Below, piece by piece: positions 31,664 through 43,490 of a stretch of DNA of 64,000 bases (position 1 is the stretch's first letter; each line of letters starts with the position of its first letter). Source of the DNA: Coenobita brevimanus (lineage: Eukaryota; Arthropoda; Malacostraca; Decapoda; Coenobitidae); NCBI GenBank assembly GCA_032717465.1, contig CM064632.1, positions 27,610,814 through 27,674,813 on the forward strand, given 5' to 3'. Position numbers and translations under genes: made by a program. The notes under the pieces were generated by a model. It was not told the DNA's origin. It searched no databases and saw nothing but the letters and a program-made list of their open reading frames with translations.

Positions 31664-34283
31664 TCTATCTATCTATATACCTAGGCTGCTTCCCCCAAGG
31701 AAAGGGAGGTAGCCGAGACAGGACGACACACTCTTCATTTACTCATCCATTCAAACACATTCATTCGCATCTTAGCCCCAAAGGGGAGAACGGACAGATC
31801 CTCACCGCACCACACCGCACAAGGGTCAACTGCGCAATGCAATCAATGACATCCGCAGCAGGGCCCGACAGCAGAACTTGTTTACCCCTGCCACATCATA
31901 ACAGACCCATCCCCTTACCTACACCTGACCTGACTAGCTGATCAGACCAAATGCGGGAGAATATCCCCTCAGGGCTGCGTCATCACTTATTCATTCACAA
32001 TTTCTCTCCATTTACTTCTGTCACGCGCAGCCACTCTTCCTTGCTCAACAGACATCCCTCTCGCATCCAGCGCTCTCTTCACACTGTCCATCCATCCTAT
32101 TCGTGGTCTTCCTCTCAGCCTTACACCTCTCACATCAGATCTGGTTATCTTTTTCACCAATCGCTCATTATCCATTCCCTCCATATGCCCAAACCATCGC
32201 AACACCCTCTGCTCAACTCTACCAGCCATCTCCCGAACAACTCCAGTTCTCCTTCACACTTCATCATTTCGCACCCGATCCATACGCGTCACTCCACACA
32301 TACTCCTCAGACACCTCATCGCCATTACATTCAAACTTTTCCTCTCTGCTACACCCATATTCCATGTTTCAGCCCCATATAATGCAGTCGGTACCACAAC
32401 ACCCTCATACAGCCTTCTCTTTACATCCATTCTAAGCGAACGACATTTAAACACTTTTTTCATTCCTCCCAGCACCTTTCCTACTTCATTTATTCTAAAC
32501 TTCACCTCTGCATCTATTCTTCCATCCACAGCAACATGTGACCCTAGATATTTAAAACAATCTACCTCCTCAAGCAACTCACCATTCAAAACTATATTCA
32601 TCCCCCTACCATCTATCAACCTCGTACACTTCATCACTTTACTCTTATTCTCATTTACTTTCAATTTCCTCCTTTCACACACCCTTCCAAACTCCTCTAC
32701 CAACTGTCTCAATCTCTCCTCTGAATCAGTCACCAGTGCAGTATCATCTGCAAACAGCAGCTGCTTCAGATTCCACTCTCCTCCATCAGCATTTACCAGA
32801 CTCAGACCACCTAAAACTCTTGCATTCACCTCCCTTACAACACCATCCATGTAAATATTAAACAACCAAGGCGACATCACACATCCCTGTCGCAGCCCCA
32901 CTCTCACGGGAAACCAATCACTCACAGCATTTCCCGCTCTTACACACGCTCTACTATTTACATAAAAACTTTTCACCCCTTTTAGTAACCTACCATCAAG
33001 TCCATACAATCTTAAAACAGTCCACAAAGCCTCCCTATCAATTCTATCATACGCTTTCTATAAATCCATAAATGCCCAAAACACATCCTTGCCTTTCGCT
33101 AAATACTTTTCACACACTTGTCTCACAGCAAACACCTGATCAACGCATCCCCTCCCTCTCCTAAAGCCACACTGCTCATCACTAATCACTCCCTCTGTAC
33201 CCTCTCTAACTCTCATAATTAACACTCTACCATACACCTTACCTACAACACTCAACAGACTTATACCCCTAAAGCTAGTACATTCATACTTATCACCCTT
33301 GCCTTTATACAATGGGACCACACAAGCACTTGCCCAGTCAACTGGCACCATACCTTTCTCAAAGCACACATTCAACAATCTTACTAACCAGTCAACAATA
33401 GTCACTCCACCACCCTTCAGGCATTCCACAGCACACCCATCCATACCTGCAGCTTTCCCTGTTTTCATCTCCTTTACTGCCTTCTCCACTTCCTCCTTCG
33501 TGATCAAAGAATCATTCAACTCTCCCAACACATTTATTCCTTGCACCCTTCCATCCGCCACAATCTCAGCCACCCTTTCCTCCTCTACATTTAACAATCT
33601 TTCAAAATACTCTGCCCATCTCTTCCTTACTGCATCCATCTCAATTAACATCCTTCCATCCTCTGCTTTTACTCGTTCTTCCTTCCCAGACTATCCCTTT
33701 CACACCCTTTTCACCTCCTTCCAAAACATTTTCTTATTCTGTTGAAAATTCTCTGTCAGCCGCCTACCCCACCTCTCATCTGCTGCCACTTTAGCATCAC
33801 GCACAGCCCTTCTCGCTCTATTCCTCTTTTCCTTATACCTTTCATATGACATCTCATCCTTCCTCTGCAGCCACACTTCATATGCACGTCTCTTCTCAGC
33901 CACCGCCATACTTACTTCCTCGCACCACCATTCACTTCCTTTTTCTTGCACCACCACCCACACGTCTCACACCACACACCTCTTCTGCATGCCCCACCAC
34001 AGCACTCTTAAACAACTGCCATTCCTCCTCCACAGTGCCATTTTCCCAATCTTTCACTGCGTTCCACTCATCTTTCAATTTCTCCTGATACTCTATCTTT
34101 TTCTCTCTTTTATCCAACTCACTCACTTTCAAAACCTCCCTGCCACACCTAACCCTCCTAGCTATCACCCATCTCTTACCTACTCTTAACTTTCCCTCCA
34201 CCAGGTAGTGGTCAGACATACCTCCACCCTCCCCTCTCAGAACTCTCACATCCAATAATCTTCCTATTACATTCCTAGACACA
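31664..34283 (-). mobile_element. RTE-type LINE, copy D (5'-truncated), inserted in a MITE
   Basis: Minus-strand LINE of 2,620 bp with exact 10-bp target duplications AGTAAGGTGT at 31654-31663 and 34284-34293. It begins inside the endonuclease domain and ends in a (TAGA)n tail at 31664-31680 after a non-coding 3' region of about 300 bp (31681-31986). It is clearly a different subfamily from copies A-C: the protein is diverged, the 3' region is unlike theirs, and motif A keeps its aspartate. Coding is broken by at least two point stops and frame changes. Confidence 0.92.
31987..34282 (-). pseudogene. Endonuclease end and reverse transcriptase of RTE copy D (broken)
   Basis: Pieces from 5' to 3' on the minus strand: 33932-34282 carries the endonuclease end GGGMSDHYLVEGKL; 33700-33963 and 33058-33651 carry the basic linker and RT start, with GKAAGMDG, CVVPLYKGKG, GFRRGRGCVDQVF and AFMDL; 32254-33027 carries GLRQGCVMSPWLFNIYMDG and FADDTALVTDSEE; 31987-32229 carries RVLRWFGHMEGM and the end WREIVNE. 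A TAG at 33058-33060 replaces the Glu codon of the DLEKA block, and TGA separates the last two pieces. Because breaks are few, this is a moderately young copy. Confidence 0.85.
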
Positions 34284-34345
34284 AGTAAGGTGTACTAAGC
34301 AAAATAAATCGCTCAGGAAGAGGTGTCAGGGAGCTTCCTTACCCG
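34284..34345. mobile_element. MITE family M, copy 4, right part
   Basis: Starts with the second target duplication, continues ACTAAGCAAAATAAATCGCT, and ends AGGTGTCAGGGAGCTTCCTT then ACCCGAC. It completes the MITE begun at 31512. Confidence 0.8.
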
Positions 34346-34349
34346 ACAT

Positions 34350-34985
34350 CACTACGAACCTAAGATGCTGAACTGCTAGCTCTCGTGACCAGACAGGGAA
34401 CACAAGGGCAATTGATGCTTGCAATTTAGGCAAGTTATTGATCAGAATTTGTTTCTCTTATTTTCATCAATTTTAAGCCAACAAGAATAGTATGCACATT
34501 TTCGTTAGGGTAGGACACACCCTGTCATCTCCTCCTTATGAGTTTTTTTTTGCATGTGGTGCTGTTGCGGACGTGAATATCGTTCCAGTTTTTAATTTAA
34601 CAATTATGAAACTCGTGCACAGTATTCTGAATAGCTTTTGGATTCCGTAGATCCCAGCACATTGTTTCAAAAGCCACTGTTCACTCTCTCGTTATGTATG
34701 GTTATTCAGTGCATCGAGGTTTATGTCGGCAACTGTACACTAGAGGAAGTTCTGCGCTTCGCCCACAACTTCGAACCACTGACTGTCTGAGAGGTTACAG
34801 CAAGGTAGGGCCAGACACTCGCCTCTGTGTTACTCTCCTGTATAGTACTGTGTGAGTGGGATGGGGACGGAAGAGAGAAAGGCGTCATCATCACCCCCAG
34901 TCCTCCTCCTCCCATAGCCTCATCCCTATCACAGGTACCACATAAGTGAGTACCAGTCTACAGCTTCGCTATCACGTGTCTTTCA
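34350..34985. other. Stretch with no recognisable feature
   Basis: Unique-looking sequence with no supported frame and no repeat recognised. Confidence 0.4.
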
Positions 34986-34989
34986 TTTA

Positions 34990-35180
34990 GAGATTCGAAT
35001 TGGCAGGAGAGTTCTCATACGTCCATATAATTGCTCTTGTATATATATTACTTTTGCAGTGTTTGTCCATATACTGTAAATATGAAGATAGCATAAAAGA
35101 GGACAGTAATGTGAAATATACAAAATATGTGAACTGGGAAGAAAGGGAATCTGGAAAGCTTTCTTAACTGACGAAAATTT
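34990..35180. mobile_element. MITE family M, copy 5 (degenerate)
   Basis: The core GAGGACAGTAATGTGAAATA resembles the GGACAGTAAGGTGTACTAA of copy 4, and the right end GGAAAGCTTTCTTAACTGAC then GAAAATT matches the family terminus. The left end is poorly preserved. Confidence 0.45.
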
Positions 35181-35324
35181 GACTTAAGTTGGACCACATT
35201 CTTAAGGTCGACAGTGCTGCCTTGAAATGAAGCCGGCGGCTGGTGTGTGTCGTTTTGATGTTTTATATTTTTATTTTTTACCTCCCAAGACGTCGATAGG
35301 TGTTCACAATGGGTGTACATCAGT

Positions 35325-35522
35325 GGTAAGTATCTCTGGCCCTCCCACTTCCTAAGCGACTTATTGATACACCTTGCTGTCCTCTTATGTGTTGCGTAAA
35401 TCATTCTAATATCACCATACACTTAATCAGTAAATACAAAACGATATTAACCAGCCTCATCCAAGCATAAATTCGCAAGGAAGAGGTGTTAGGGAGCTTC
35501 CTAAACCACTGAGAATACGAAC
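35325..35522. mobile_element. MITE family M, copy 6
   Basis: Left CACTTCCTAAGCGACTTATT with CACCTTGCTGTCCTCTTATG core. Right ATAAATTCGCAAGGAAGAGG then TGTTAGGGAGCTTCCTAAAC and GAGAATACGAACC. Confidence 0.7.
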
Positions 35523-35586
35523 CCCTAAATATATATAGATGGTGTAGTAGTTGTGACTGTTGTAGCCTTCAGTAGGATAATTATTG

Positions 35587-35738
35587 AGGTTAAGATGGAG
35601 GGATGGAGAGGTATATGAGAGAGGGAGGTGTGAACTGGGACGAGGGCAGCGAAATGGCGGGGGACAGGGCGACATAACGATTTGTTTCTGACCACCCCTT
35701 ACGGGATTGAGTCGTCTGGCAATAGATAGATAGATAGA
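35587..35738 (+). mobile_element. RTE-type LINE, copy E (3' end only)
   Basis: Severely 5'-truncated. It carries the C-terminal coding end (GATGGAGGGATGGAGAGGTA through the GCGACATAACGATTTG region), the family 3' end GACCACCCCTTACGGGATTG and a (TAGA)n tail ending at about 35738. Confidence 0.85.
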
Positions 35739-35904
35739 AGAATTCCAGTGTGAGTTGAGCACAGAGTCCAGATTCACAGCCAGACGTACGATCGGTTCAC
35801 TATTGTATCTTACATTAATTTTGTTTCTGTAGGATGGATAGTAAGAGCAGTGAGTGCAGTATCTCGCCACACCATTCGTTCTTGTACGAGTTATGACAGA
35901 GAAA

Positions 35905-35905
35905 T

Positions 35906-35952
<47 letters not shown>
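35905..35952. repeat. (GT)n(GA)n microsatellite
   Basis: GT array passing directly into a GA array. Confidence 0.95.
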
Positions 35953-35953
<1 letters not shown>

Positions 35954-36019
35954 GGAAGATTGTGAGTTAGGGAGTGAGAATCCAGGCCCATTCAGTAGGT
36001 AACAGTCGTACCTGTGAGA

Positions 36020-36125
36020 TTTCGAAACAACTCTTTCTCACGGATTTATTTTGCCTCTTACCTGTTTATAGCCTGTCCTTTAGTATGTTATTGATGCAAA
36101 CTGGATCGCTATTAAAAGCAATAAA
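36020..36125. mobile_element. MITE family M, copy 7 (left-half remnant)
   Basis: TTTCGAAACAACTCTTTCTC, then GGATTTATTTTGCC and CTTTAGTATGTTATTGATGC resemble the left end and core of copies 3 and 4. The right end is missing. Confidence 0.4.
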
Positions 36126-36319
36126 TAACATTAATGACAATACTAACGTGAATACACGCTAAAAAAAATCACCGTGAAAGAAGCGCCATGAAGTCTCCAA
36201 TGCGATCGAGAACACAGTGAAACCCTTTTATGAAACCTCGTAACTGTCATGGTTTCGCAGGTTTCCCAAGTGTACTGGGACGGAAGACGAGTGCATAATG
36301 ATCCAGCCAACCATTTCTT

Positions 36320-36320
36320 G

Positions 36321-36357
<37 letters not shown>
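36320..36357. repeat. (CA)n microsatellite
   Basis: Pure CA array. Confidence 0.97.
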
Positions 36358-36359
<2 letters not shown>

Positions 36360-36379
36360 GAATAATAGGTAGGAGGAAA

Positions 36380-37400
36380 GAGGTTAGGTTCTTTATAATT
36401 TAGAGAAGTATAAGTTCTTTGCTCTTTCCGTGGACTAAATTAAGTCGTCCGTGGGAAGTTAAAATAAGACCATGTTCTTTATCCTCAGTCAAAACGTTGA
36501 TCGTGATTGATATTAATATTTCTGCTGTCCTGGGTTTGTCTTGGGGATAGTAAAATAGTCTGTCATTAACCGAAAATAGATAGTCGGTGGTTTTCAGCAA
36601 AAATAAATAAATAAATGAAAGTTATTTTCAGTATTATCCTTGCACACTTTTGATGCAGTGTCTTGTGATATCTTGACTTTTTTTATTTTTTTATTTTTTT
36701 AGGAAGAACAAGAGACATGTGAAGATTGTGCACTCTTTCGGTTGTCATTTCAGCAAAGGAATGAAACATAGGTTACCTGCAATATTTCTCTCGTCACTAA
36801 GATCTGGGTTTGCATAAAGAACAGATGTTGAAAGGCTCTGCACTCTCGTTGTCCTTCATACGAAAAACAAGTCAGTTTCGGGAGGAAATCAATCATAAGT
36901 TTGATTGTGAATCTGGGTCTTCCTTTGCTTGCATCTCAACAATAACCCCCCCCCCCAAAAAAAAAAAAAAAAAAAAAACTCAAACACGGTGAGCCCCACA
37001 GGGGATATATGGAGCTCATGAAGCATTCCACGGCAATCTGTGTTATATTATTTGTTAATGATTCATTGGTGTTCCACCAAACACGACAGTGGATGCTGAA
37101 ACTGAGAAGTGAAAAGATATGTTGGTTGGAATCTCAACCCTCTCATGGTTGGGACTGCTATAGCATTCCATTACAGCTGCGAGCGAGTCTTTGGGGCCAG
37201 AGTATTAATATTGTCAGCATTTACCCTTCCATAGTCGGGACAGATTTAACATTCTGTTCCAGTTAAATCCAGACGATGTTATTTGACAGTGAGTCATCGG
37301 ACCTAAGTGTGTTAAAAGAAATGCACCTACTCTGAAAGCGGTCTTATATACAAATAATGTATATGAGACTGCACTTCCCCCTTGTAATTATTGATAACAC
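36380..37400. other. Stretch with no recognisable gene
   Basis: AT-rich; C-run then A-run at 36944-36980. Short frames only, none recognised. Confidence 0.4.
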
Positions 37401-37404
37401 CGAA

Positions 37405-38815
37405 ACTAACGTACACAACATTCCTCCTCCTCTGCCTCCATCTCCCCAGCTCTCTCTCCCCTCCCCTGTCACGAGCCAGCCAGATAAGACCTCGACACGA
37501 CAATGTACCACCCCACATCTTGTCCTTCCCAGCCCTCCCTCTCCCCACCTTCTTCTCGCCTCTTCTCGTCTCATTCGTCTCTGCTTATCGTGTTCTCCCT
37601 TCTTCCACCCATATATATTTTTTTTTTTTCACACACCCTCTCACTTTATTTTTCTGCCTCCTGCCTCTCTGTTTCAGTCTCCTCGTACCCTCCTCTCAGT
37701 TTTCATCTTCCTTATTCCTCCCACACCTCACACCTCCTCTACTCCCTTTTTCCCTGACTCCTGACAACTACTCTCCTCGTCCTTCTCCTCTCCCAAACTA
37801 ACACATCCTCTCTACCAACCCCTTCATCCTTCCTCCCCTCATTCCTCTTCCCCCCCCCCGCTCACACCTCTCCTCCTCCTCCTCCTCCTCACTCCTCTTC
37901 TCTCCCTTACCCTCCCATCCTGACACCCTCTCTTCCCCTCCCTTTCTCCATTCTCCCATCTTCTCTTCAACCTGTCTCTCTCCATTACACCCCGCCTCCC
38001 CCCCTCCCCTCTTGTACTTTGTTTTCCTCCACCTGCGTCTTTCCTCTTATCTTTCCTTCCCCTCCCACCTTTCCTATCCCCCTCACTGTTCCTCTCATTC
38101 CCTCCCTCTTTCTTCTCCCCCTCGTCTTTCTTATCTCTCTCTCCCCCATCATAAATCTCCCTTTCCTCTTCTCACAACTCATCTCTCCCTTACCCCCCTC
38201 TTCCCCTCTCCCCTCTTCTTACTTCTCTACTCCTCCCCCCACCTCATCCTCCTTTCTCTCTGTTCCCTCCTATTCCTTCTCTCCCCTCCTCTTCCTCCTT
38301 TCCCCTCCTCTTCATCTTCATCCTCCTGTACCCCTCTCCCCTCCTCTTCCTCTTCTCCCCCCTCCCCCTCTCCCCACCTGTTCCTCCTCTCCCCTTCTCT
38401 TCCTCCTCTCCCCCTCTTCCTTCCTCTTCCTCCTTTCCCCCTGTCTCCTCTCCCCCTCTTCCCTCCTCTTCCTCCTCTCCCCCTCTTCCCTCCTCTTCCT
38501 CCTCTCCCCTCCCCCTCTCTCCTCCTCTCACCCCCTCCTTTTTTCTCCTCCTCTCACACCCTCCCCTCACTGTCATCTCCTCTCTTACCCCAAAATGTTG
38601 TTTCTCCGCCCCGCTCCTCGCTTCTTATCTTTTCTCAGCCTCAGTAGTCTTTGCCCTCTCTCACTCCTCCCCTCCCTCCTCCCCCCTGACACAGCTTGTT
38701 TCCTGTTTCCTCTCCCTCTCACTCCTCCTCTCCTTGTCACTCCTTCCCACCTCCTCTTCACGCCTCTTCCTCTCACTCCTTCTCTCCTCCTTCTCACTCC
38801 TTCCCACCTTATACA
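37405..38815. repeat. 1.4-kb polypyrimidine tract (CTCCTCTTCC type)
   Basis: Almost entirely C+T on the plus strand, with sub-repeats such as CCCCTCTTCCTCCTCTCCCC between 38280 and 38520. Frames of over 200 codons on both strands are due to composition (Pro/Ser/Leu-only or Arg/Glu/Gly-only). Confidence 0.95.
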
Positions 38816-39409
38816 AAGGAATAAAAAGGAAAGCAAACAGAAACAGACCTTATGATTCTTTCGAGGCTGCTTGTTACAGAGTAGACTATGACTACAAGAT
38901 CTAACTCTACATGCTGAAGGATAAGGACAGTACAGCAAGAAGGCTTCCCCCACCTCCAAACCCCTCCAGGAAAAAGAGAGAAAAATCACTATGCAGCATG
39001 GAAAAACTGACATGGAAATTTCACAGGAAATACTGGAAAGGAAAAGTTACATTCTGTAATACTTTATCTATAAGCTACCAGTTTGAATAACCTGAAAGTG
39101 ATCAAATATACGAATAACTACGGCATGACATTATGAACGGGTACGTTGAGTTAACGGGGCGTCTGTAGACATGATATAGAAATAGCACAGTGCACAGTGT
39201 GCATGTTCAGGGGTGGTGCGGCAGCCTTGCCTGGCGCTTTTAAGGCATGCAGCAGCCAATCAGGCCCTAGCTCCGTTCACTCCACTGAGGCAAGGAATTC
39301 TACCGTGTGGGACAAGTACACAAGTCACCTCCTGAAGCAATGACCCATAGTATATTGAAAAAAAATCCCGATGGTGGTCACTTGGTTAACAGGGACCCTG
39401 AGTGATCCA

Positions 39410-40429
39410 TGTCACGAATCAAATTCGCGACATTTCCCTTTTGTGAGAAGCCATGAACTATTAGTGGAAAACTCACTGTGTATCATTCAGTTAACCGCTC
39501 ATTCGGACGGAAGCTTTGTCAAATCAATTTTTCAGTGTCATACATTATCGTCTTTGCGTGAGACATTAGCGCTTCCGCTGAGCGATTTGTTTTGGGCGCG
39601 TTTCGCTCACTCGACCATTAAAAAATGCGGCCTACTGCTCCCCTTTTTTCCCACGACTTAGGAGTCGAGTGTTTGCTGTGACGGAGAGAGGTCCTGTGCT
39701 CCAGCAGTGTGAGAGGTCGCTAGTACCCAGACTCCACTAGACCACAGGAATCTCCAGTGCTCCCACCCTTGGTGATACACAGCATTCATCGACCAGTATT
39801 TCTTTTCGTTTTCCTAGACTTAAGAGTTTAATTAAGGTGTTTTCCTAGGCGTAAGAATTTAGCTCTTGTGTGAGTGAGTGAGTGCGATCTCATTAATTTG
39901 ATTTGAAATGTAACGTTAAATTTATTTTTGTAATCAATAAATTTAACAGTTCTTTTCCTTGAGCTTAATGTAATGTAAACTCTTGTTTCATTTCTCCATA
40001 ATTAAGCTTATTTTCCATATAGCTCCTAGCTTGCATAAACGTTTGCCTTTCATAACTGGTACTTAGGCCAGTCTTGTATTAAACTTAAAATCCGTTGTGC
40101 CTCCTAGGAGTTAAGCACCAGCAAGAACCTGATACTATTATTAGTATTAGTTATTTATTGTCAGGGGTGAAGTAACTTTCTCCAGAGGCTAACAGTACTA
40201 AAAAACAGCAATTGAGTGATTAGTCTCTGCTGTGTACTGTTGAGAAAGTTTATAAATTCTCGTTCTTAGAGAATCGTGCGAAGCAAGCTAGCGTAAAGTA
40301 ATCGTTGCTTGATTTAGCAAGACAATCATTGTCCCTGCTCTTCAATATTATTGAACATTATTATCATTTAAATAATATTTAGCATTTATTTAAAAAAAAA
40401 AACCGTGATATTTGAAAAACCCCGTGACA
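39410..40429 (+). repeat. 5' LTR of element 2
   Basis: 1,020 bp, starting TGTCAC and ending GTGACA (perfect 6-bp terminal inverted repeat). A 96-codon frame across the LTR boundary is duplicated in part in the other LTR and is not a gene. Confidence 0.95.
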
Positions 40430-40431
40430 AT

Positions 40432-40441
40432 TGGCGACCTC
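40432..40441 (+). other. Primer-binding site of element 2
   Basis: TGGCGACCTC two bases after the LTR, identical to the ten bases used by element 1, which suggests the same tRNA primer. Confidence 0.7.
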
Positions 40442-40840
40442 ATTCCACGATATTAACTCCTAGCTCTAAAGTTATTCACGAGATAGTACTCACTCGTTCA
40501 TATTTAGGTATTTATCATTAAAGTTTATAGGCACAAGCTTACTGGTGTTTACCGTTAATTTAGCAAGTGAATTTTTGCTTTATTAATCCATAGAGTATTT
40601 AACTCTATTTAGTACTTTATTTTTGTAACGCCAGACGATTTTATTCACTCCTGGGTAGCCGCCGTACCCATTGTGTTGATTATTGAGTTCTCAGTTATTT
40701 GCATTTTTGCTTTAATCTTTGCCAGTTAACTAGATAAGACTGGTCACCACTAGCTTGTGTCTGTACTCTTTACTTGTGTCATTAGCATTCGTTTGCGAAG
40801 CAGTCAGTACTCAGTTTCGTTTGCTTAATAAATTAGCGCC

Positions 40841-42562
40841 ATGGCTACCACTGTATTTTTACAGGAAGCCAAAGAAATGGGTCTTTCGGACCCAACCGAA
40901 ATCAAAGAGTATATACTCTCACGGCATAATCAGGAGCAGCAGCGCGAGAATGATGCCCATGAAGAGCGTAAGATTCAGCGCGAATACGAGCGAAAACAGC
41001 GTGAGGAACACGAAAAGGAGCGCGAATACGAGCGAGAACAGCGCGAACACGAGCAGAAGCAACGCGAGCTCGAGTTAGAAAAAGAGCGACAACAGCGCGA
41101 ACACGAACAAAAACAACTCGAACTCGAGTTAGAACACGAGCGAGAACAACGTGAATACGAGTGGGAACAACGTGAATATGAGCGTGCCGAACGTGAGGCA
41201 CGAGAAAAACATGAACTTGAAGTGCTGAAGCTCAAGCGAGATTCCTTGGCTTCAGACACGTCTGGTGCAGTTGGACCAAGCTCCACGAGCATTCTCCCTG
41301 CGCATGTCCTGGCGACCCCACGCATCAACCTTCCTTCATACAAGGAAAGCGAACGAATCGAGCCGTACATAGCTCATTTTGAGGACATGGCAGACATGTA
41401 TCAACTGGATGAGGCAGCTAAGCGGATCCAATTTCTTAGTTTATTTGAGGGCCCTGCCCTCGATATTCTCCACATAATTCGTGGAGACAATCTCACGTAT
41501 GAGATGATGAAAGCTGTACTCATTAAGGCGTATGGTCTCACAGTAGACGACGCCAAAGTTCAGCTCATGCAAGCTCGTCTCCAAGACAAGGAGACAGCTG
41601 TTCAGTTCCTTGATCGTCTCACTGCTTACTTAAATGAGTGGATGGAGAAAGATGAAACTCCTTCCACGCATGAGGGGATAATTGACCTTATGCTGCATAC
41701 ACAGCTAGAGAGGTCGTGGCCTGCTGAGCTCATAGCACAGCTTAAGATCTGCCAGGTGAAAGATGCCAGCCAAATGGCAGAGAAGGCTGACGCATTCTTT
41801 ACTGCATATGGGTATCAAACTCGTAAGCAAAACACCTGGAACAGAAAACCTGACAAGTCTGGGAAGCCGTCTCAGACTGAACCCCAGCAACAAGGCCATT
41901 CTCAGAATAATGGCCAAGGTCCAAAACTGCAGTGGAAGGACCAGGGGCAAAACACTCAGAAACCTGAGTGGAAGAGGTACAACAAGTACCCTAACCAGCA
42001 GCAGTATCAGCCACGCAACCGACCGTCGGGACAAACTTTTTCACCACCAGCTCAAAAGAGGCAGGAAGCAAACGCAGCCTTCATTCCTCAGCAGCAGCAC
42101 GGTGGTCACGTCCCTACCAGTATGGGTACTCCCCCACAGTTCACTAGTCCCACAGTGACAGTGAACCCCCCTCCACAGATGGCCAATGTTCCATCTTCCC
42201 AACATAATCCTCAAGGCACAATGTTTGCCGCATCAGTTCAGCAGCCTCATGAGTGGCTAGCTGCTTCCTCCACAGGCCCTCCCACAGGTGACAGTACCTT
42301 CCTTGTTCAGCCAGGGTTTGTGGGAGGCATTCCTGTGAAGGTCCTGAGAGATAATGGATCCTCAGGTTGCTCTGTCAAACAGAGTTTAGTTCGGCCTGAG
42401 CAGTATACAGGTCGACAGATCCATGCAAACCTTACTGATGGATCAGTGAGATTGTTCCCTGAGGCATGTATCCAGGTGGCATCTCCATTTTTTACTGGTA
42501 CGACACTTGCAGTTGTCATGCCAGAACCTTTATTTGACCGAATTGTAGGCAACATTCACTGA
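40841..42562 (+). CDS. Gag and protease-like domain of LTR element 2
   Basis: 573 codons from ATG 40841 (ATTVFLQEAKEMGL), preceded by GCGCC. Residues about 25-130 form a highly charged Glu/Arg/Gln helix (EREQREHEQKQRELELEKE-like repeats), probably a coiled coil. Residues about 150-330 look like a retrotransposon Gag core (RINLPSYKESERIEPYIAHF, QFLSLFEGPALDIL, YGLTVDDAKVQLM). A Gln/Pro/Asn-rich stretch follows at 340-480, with no CCHC knuckle evident. The end resembles a retropepsin, but the active-site triad reads DNG (D504-N-G) where DTG or DSG is expected, so activity is doubtful. The frame stops at TGA 42560-42562 and continues open beyond it. Confidence 0.85.
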   Translation: MATTVFLQEAKEMGLSDPTEIKEYILSRHNQEQQRENDAHEERKIQREYERKQREEHEKEREYEREQREHEQKQRELELEKERQQREHEQKQLELELEHEREQREYEWEQREYERAEREAREKHELEVLKLKRDSLASDTSGAVGPSSTSILPAHVLATPRINLPSYKESERIEPYIAHFEDMADMYQLDEAAKRIQFLSLFEGPALDILHIIRGDNLTYEMMKAVLIKAYGLTVDDAKVQLMQARLQDKETAVQFLDRLTAYLNEWMEKDETPSTHEGIIDLMLHTQLERSWPAELIAQLKICQVKDASQMAEKADAFFTAYGYQTRKQNTWNRKPDKSGKPSQTEPQQQGHSQNNGQGPKLQWKDQGQNTQKPEWKRYNKYPNQQQYQPRNRPSGQTFSPPAQKRQEANAAFIPQQQHGGHVPTSMGTPPQFTSPTVTVNPPPQMANVPSSQHNPQGTMFAASVQQPHEWLAASSTGPPTGDSTFLVQPGFVGGIPVKVLRDNGSSGCSVKQSLVRPEQYTGRQIHANLTDGSVRLFPEACIQVASPFFTGTTLAVVMPEPLFDRIVGNIH

Positions 42563-42625
42563 GTCAAGGATAGTTGCTCCGATGATGACGCTACTCAGAC
42601 TTCGGCTGCTGCGGTAACACGAGCC

Positions 42626-43204
42626 ATGGCTGAGGCTCCAGACTGTGTCGTCCCAGTGATCATTGAATCGCCGCAAGATCTGATGTGTAGTCAACTTGTT
42701 GTACAAGAACAACATTCTGACCTGACACTTGCTGCTGTGCGGAACAAACAAAAGGGTCGAGTGATTAAGTATTCACGGGGAGGTCGAGCCAAGTTCCTTC
42801 GCAAACAAGGACGGCTCTACCGTGAGTCACGAACACCCGAGGGCGAGGTTCGACTACAGTTTGTCGTTCCCACCAAGTACCGCCTAGCAGTGTTACAATG
42901 GGGTCATTGTTCAGCCTCAGGTGGTAACATGGGCAAAAGGAAGACCCAGGGCCATATCCGAGCTGACTTTTTCTGGCCAGGGATGGGACGAGACATAGAT
43001 AGTTTTGTCTGTTCCTGCAGTGTGTGTCAAAGTAACACCACTAATCAGGGACATGCCCTTCCTGCGCCGTTTGTAACCACACCCGTAATCTCTGAGTCAG
43101 TTGAGAGACAGGGTAGTGGTGAAGTGGGTGCAGACCTGACGTCTCGCCCATTGGCCCTACAGGACACAGTATGTCCAGGGCCTGTACATACATATGTACC
43201 GTAA
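42626..43204 (+). pseudogene. Integrase N-terminal (zinc) fragment of LTR element 2
   Basis: Same reading frame as the upstream Gag-protease, separated only by TGA at 42560. The intervening residues AAAVTRA match the CAVTRAK linker found between protease and integrase in element 1. The zinc domain is recognisable: VLQWGHCSASGG then N where the second His belongs, DFFWPGMGRDIDSF, then CSCSVCQ. After a short stretch up to EVGADL, probably the first core aspartate, homology stops and the frame ends at TAA 43204. The rest of integrase and all RT are absent, and the lost zinc ligand would also weaken the domain. Confidence 0.8.
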
Positions 43205-43226
43205 GTAAAGGGGAAAGTTTGAGAGA

Positions 43227-43490
43227 GAACTCCGCAGAGGCGACTCGAGGCTATGGAAGACCCTAGTTTGCACAAGGATTCTCAGCTCCCCGATACTAAT
43301 ATAAGTACTGTAGGTAAAGGGGGAAGTGAGAACTCCGCAGAGGCGACTCGAGGCTATGGAAGACCCGAGTTTGCACAAGGATTCTCAGCTCCCCGATATT
43401 AATATAAGTACTGTAGGTTAAGGCACAGGTTGAGGACCCGTGTGCAGTTTGAGGCTATGGAAGACCCGAGTTTGCACAAGGATTCTGAAC
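43227..43490 (+). repeat. ~102-bp tandem repeats in element 2 (2.6 copies)
   Basis: GAGGCTATGGAAGACC recurs at 43247, 43350 and 43451 (spacing 103 and 101), with GAACTCCGCAGAGGCGACTC in the first two units and TTTGCACAAGGATTCT in all three. Located between the integrase fragment and the 3' LTR; non-coding. Confidence 0.9.

Noticed and set aside
38012..38855. Frames of 211 and 278 codons, Pro/Ser/Leu-rich
   Set aside because: Produced by a C+T-only tract that lacks stops in several frames; composition alone explains them.
39371..39661. 96-codon frame, partly repeated at 44178-44396
   Set aside because: LTR sequence of element 2; the first codons come from flanking DNA, so it is not a gene.
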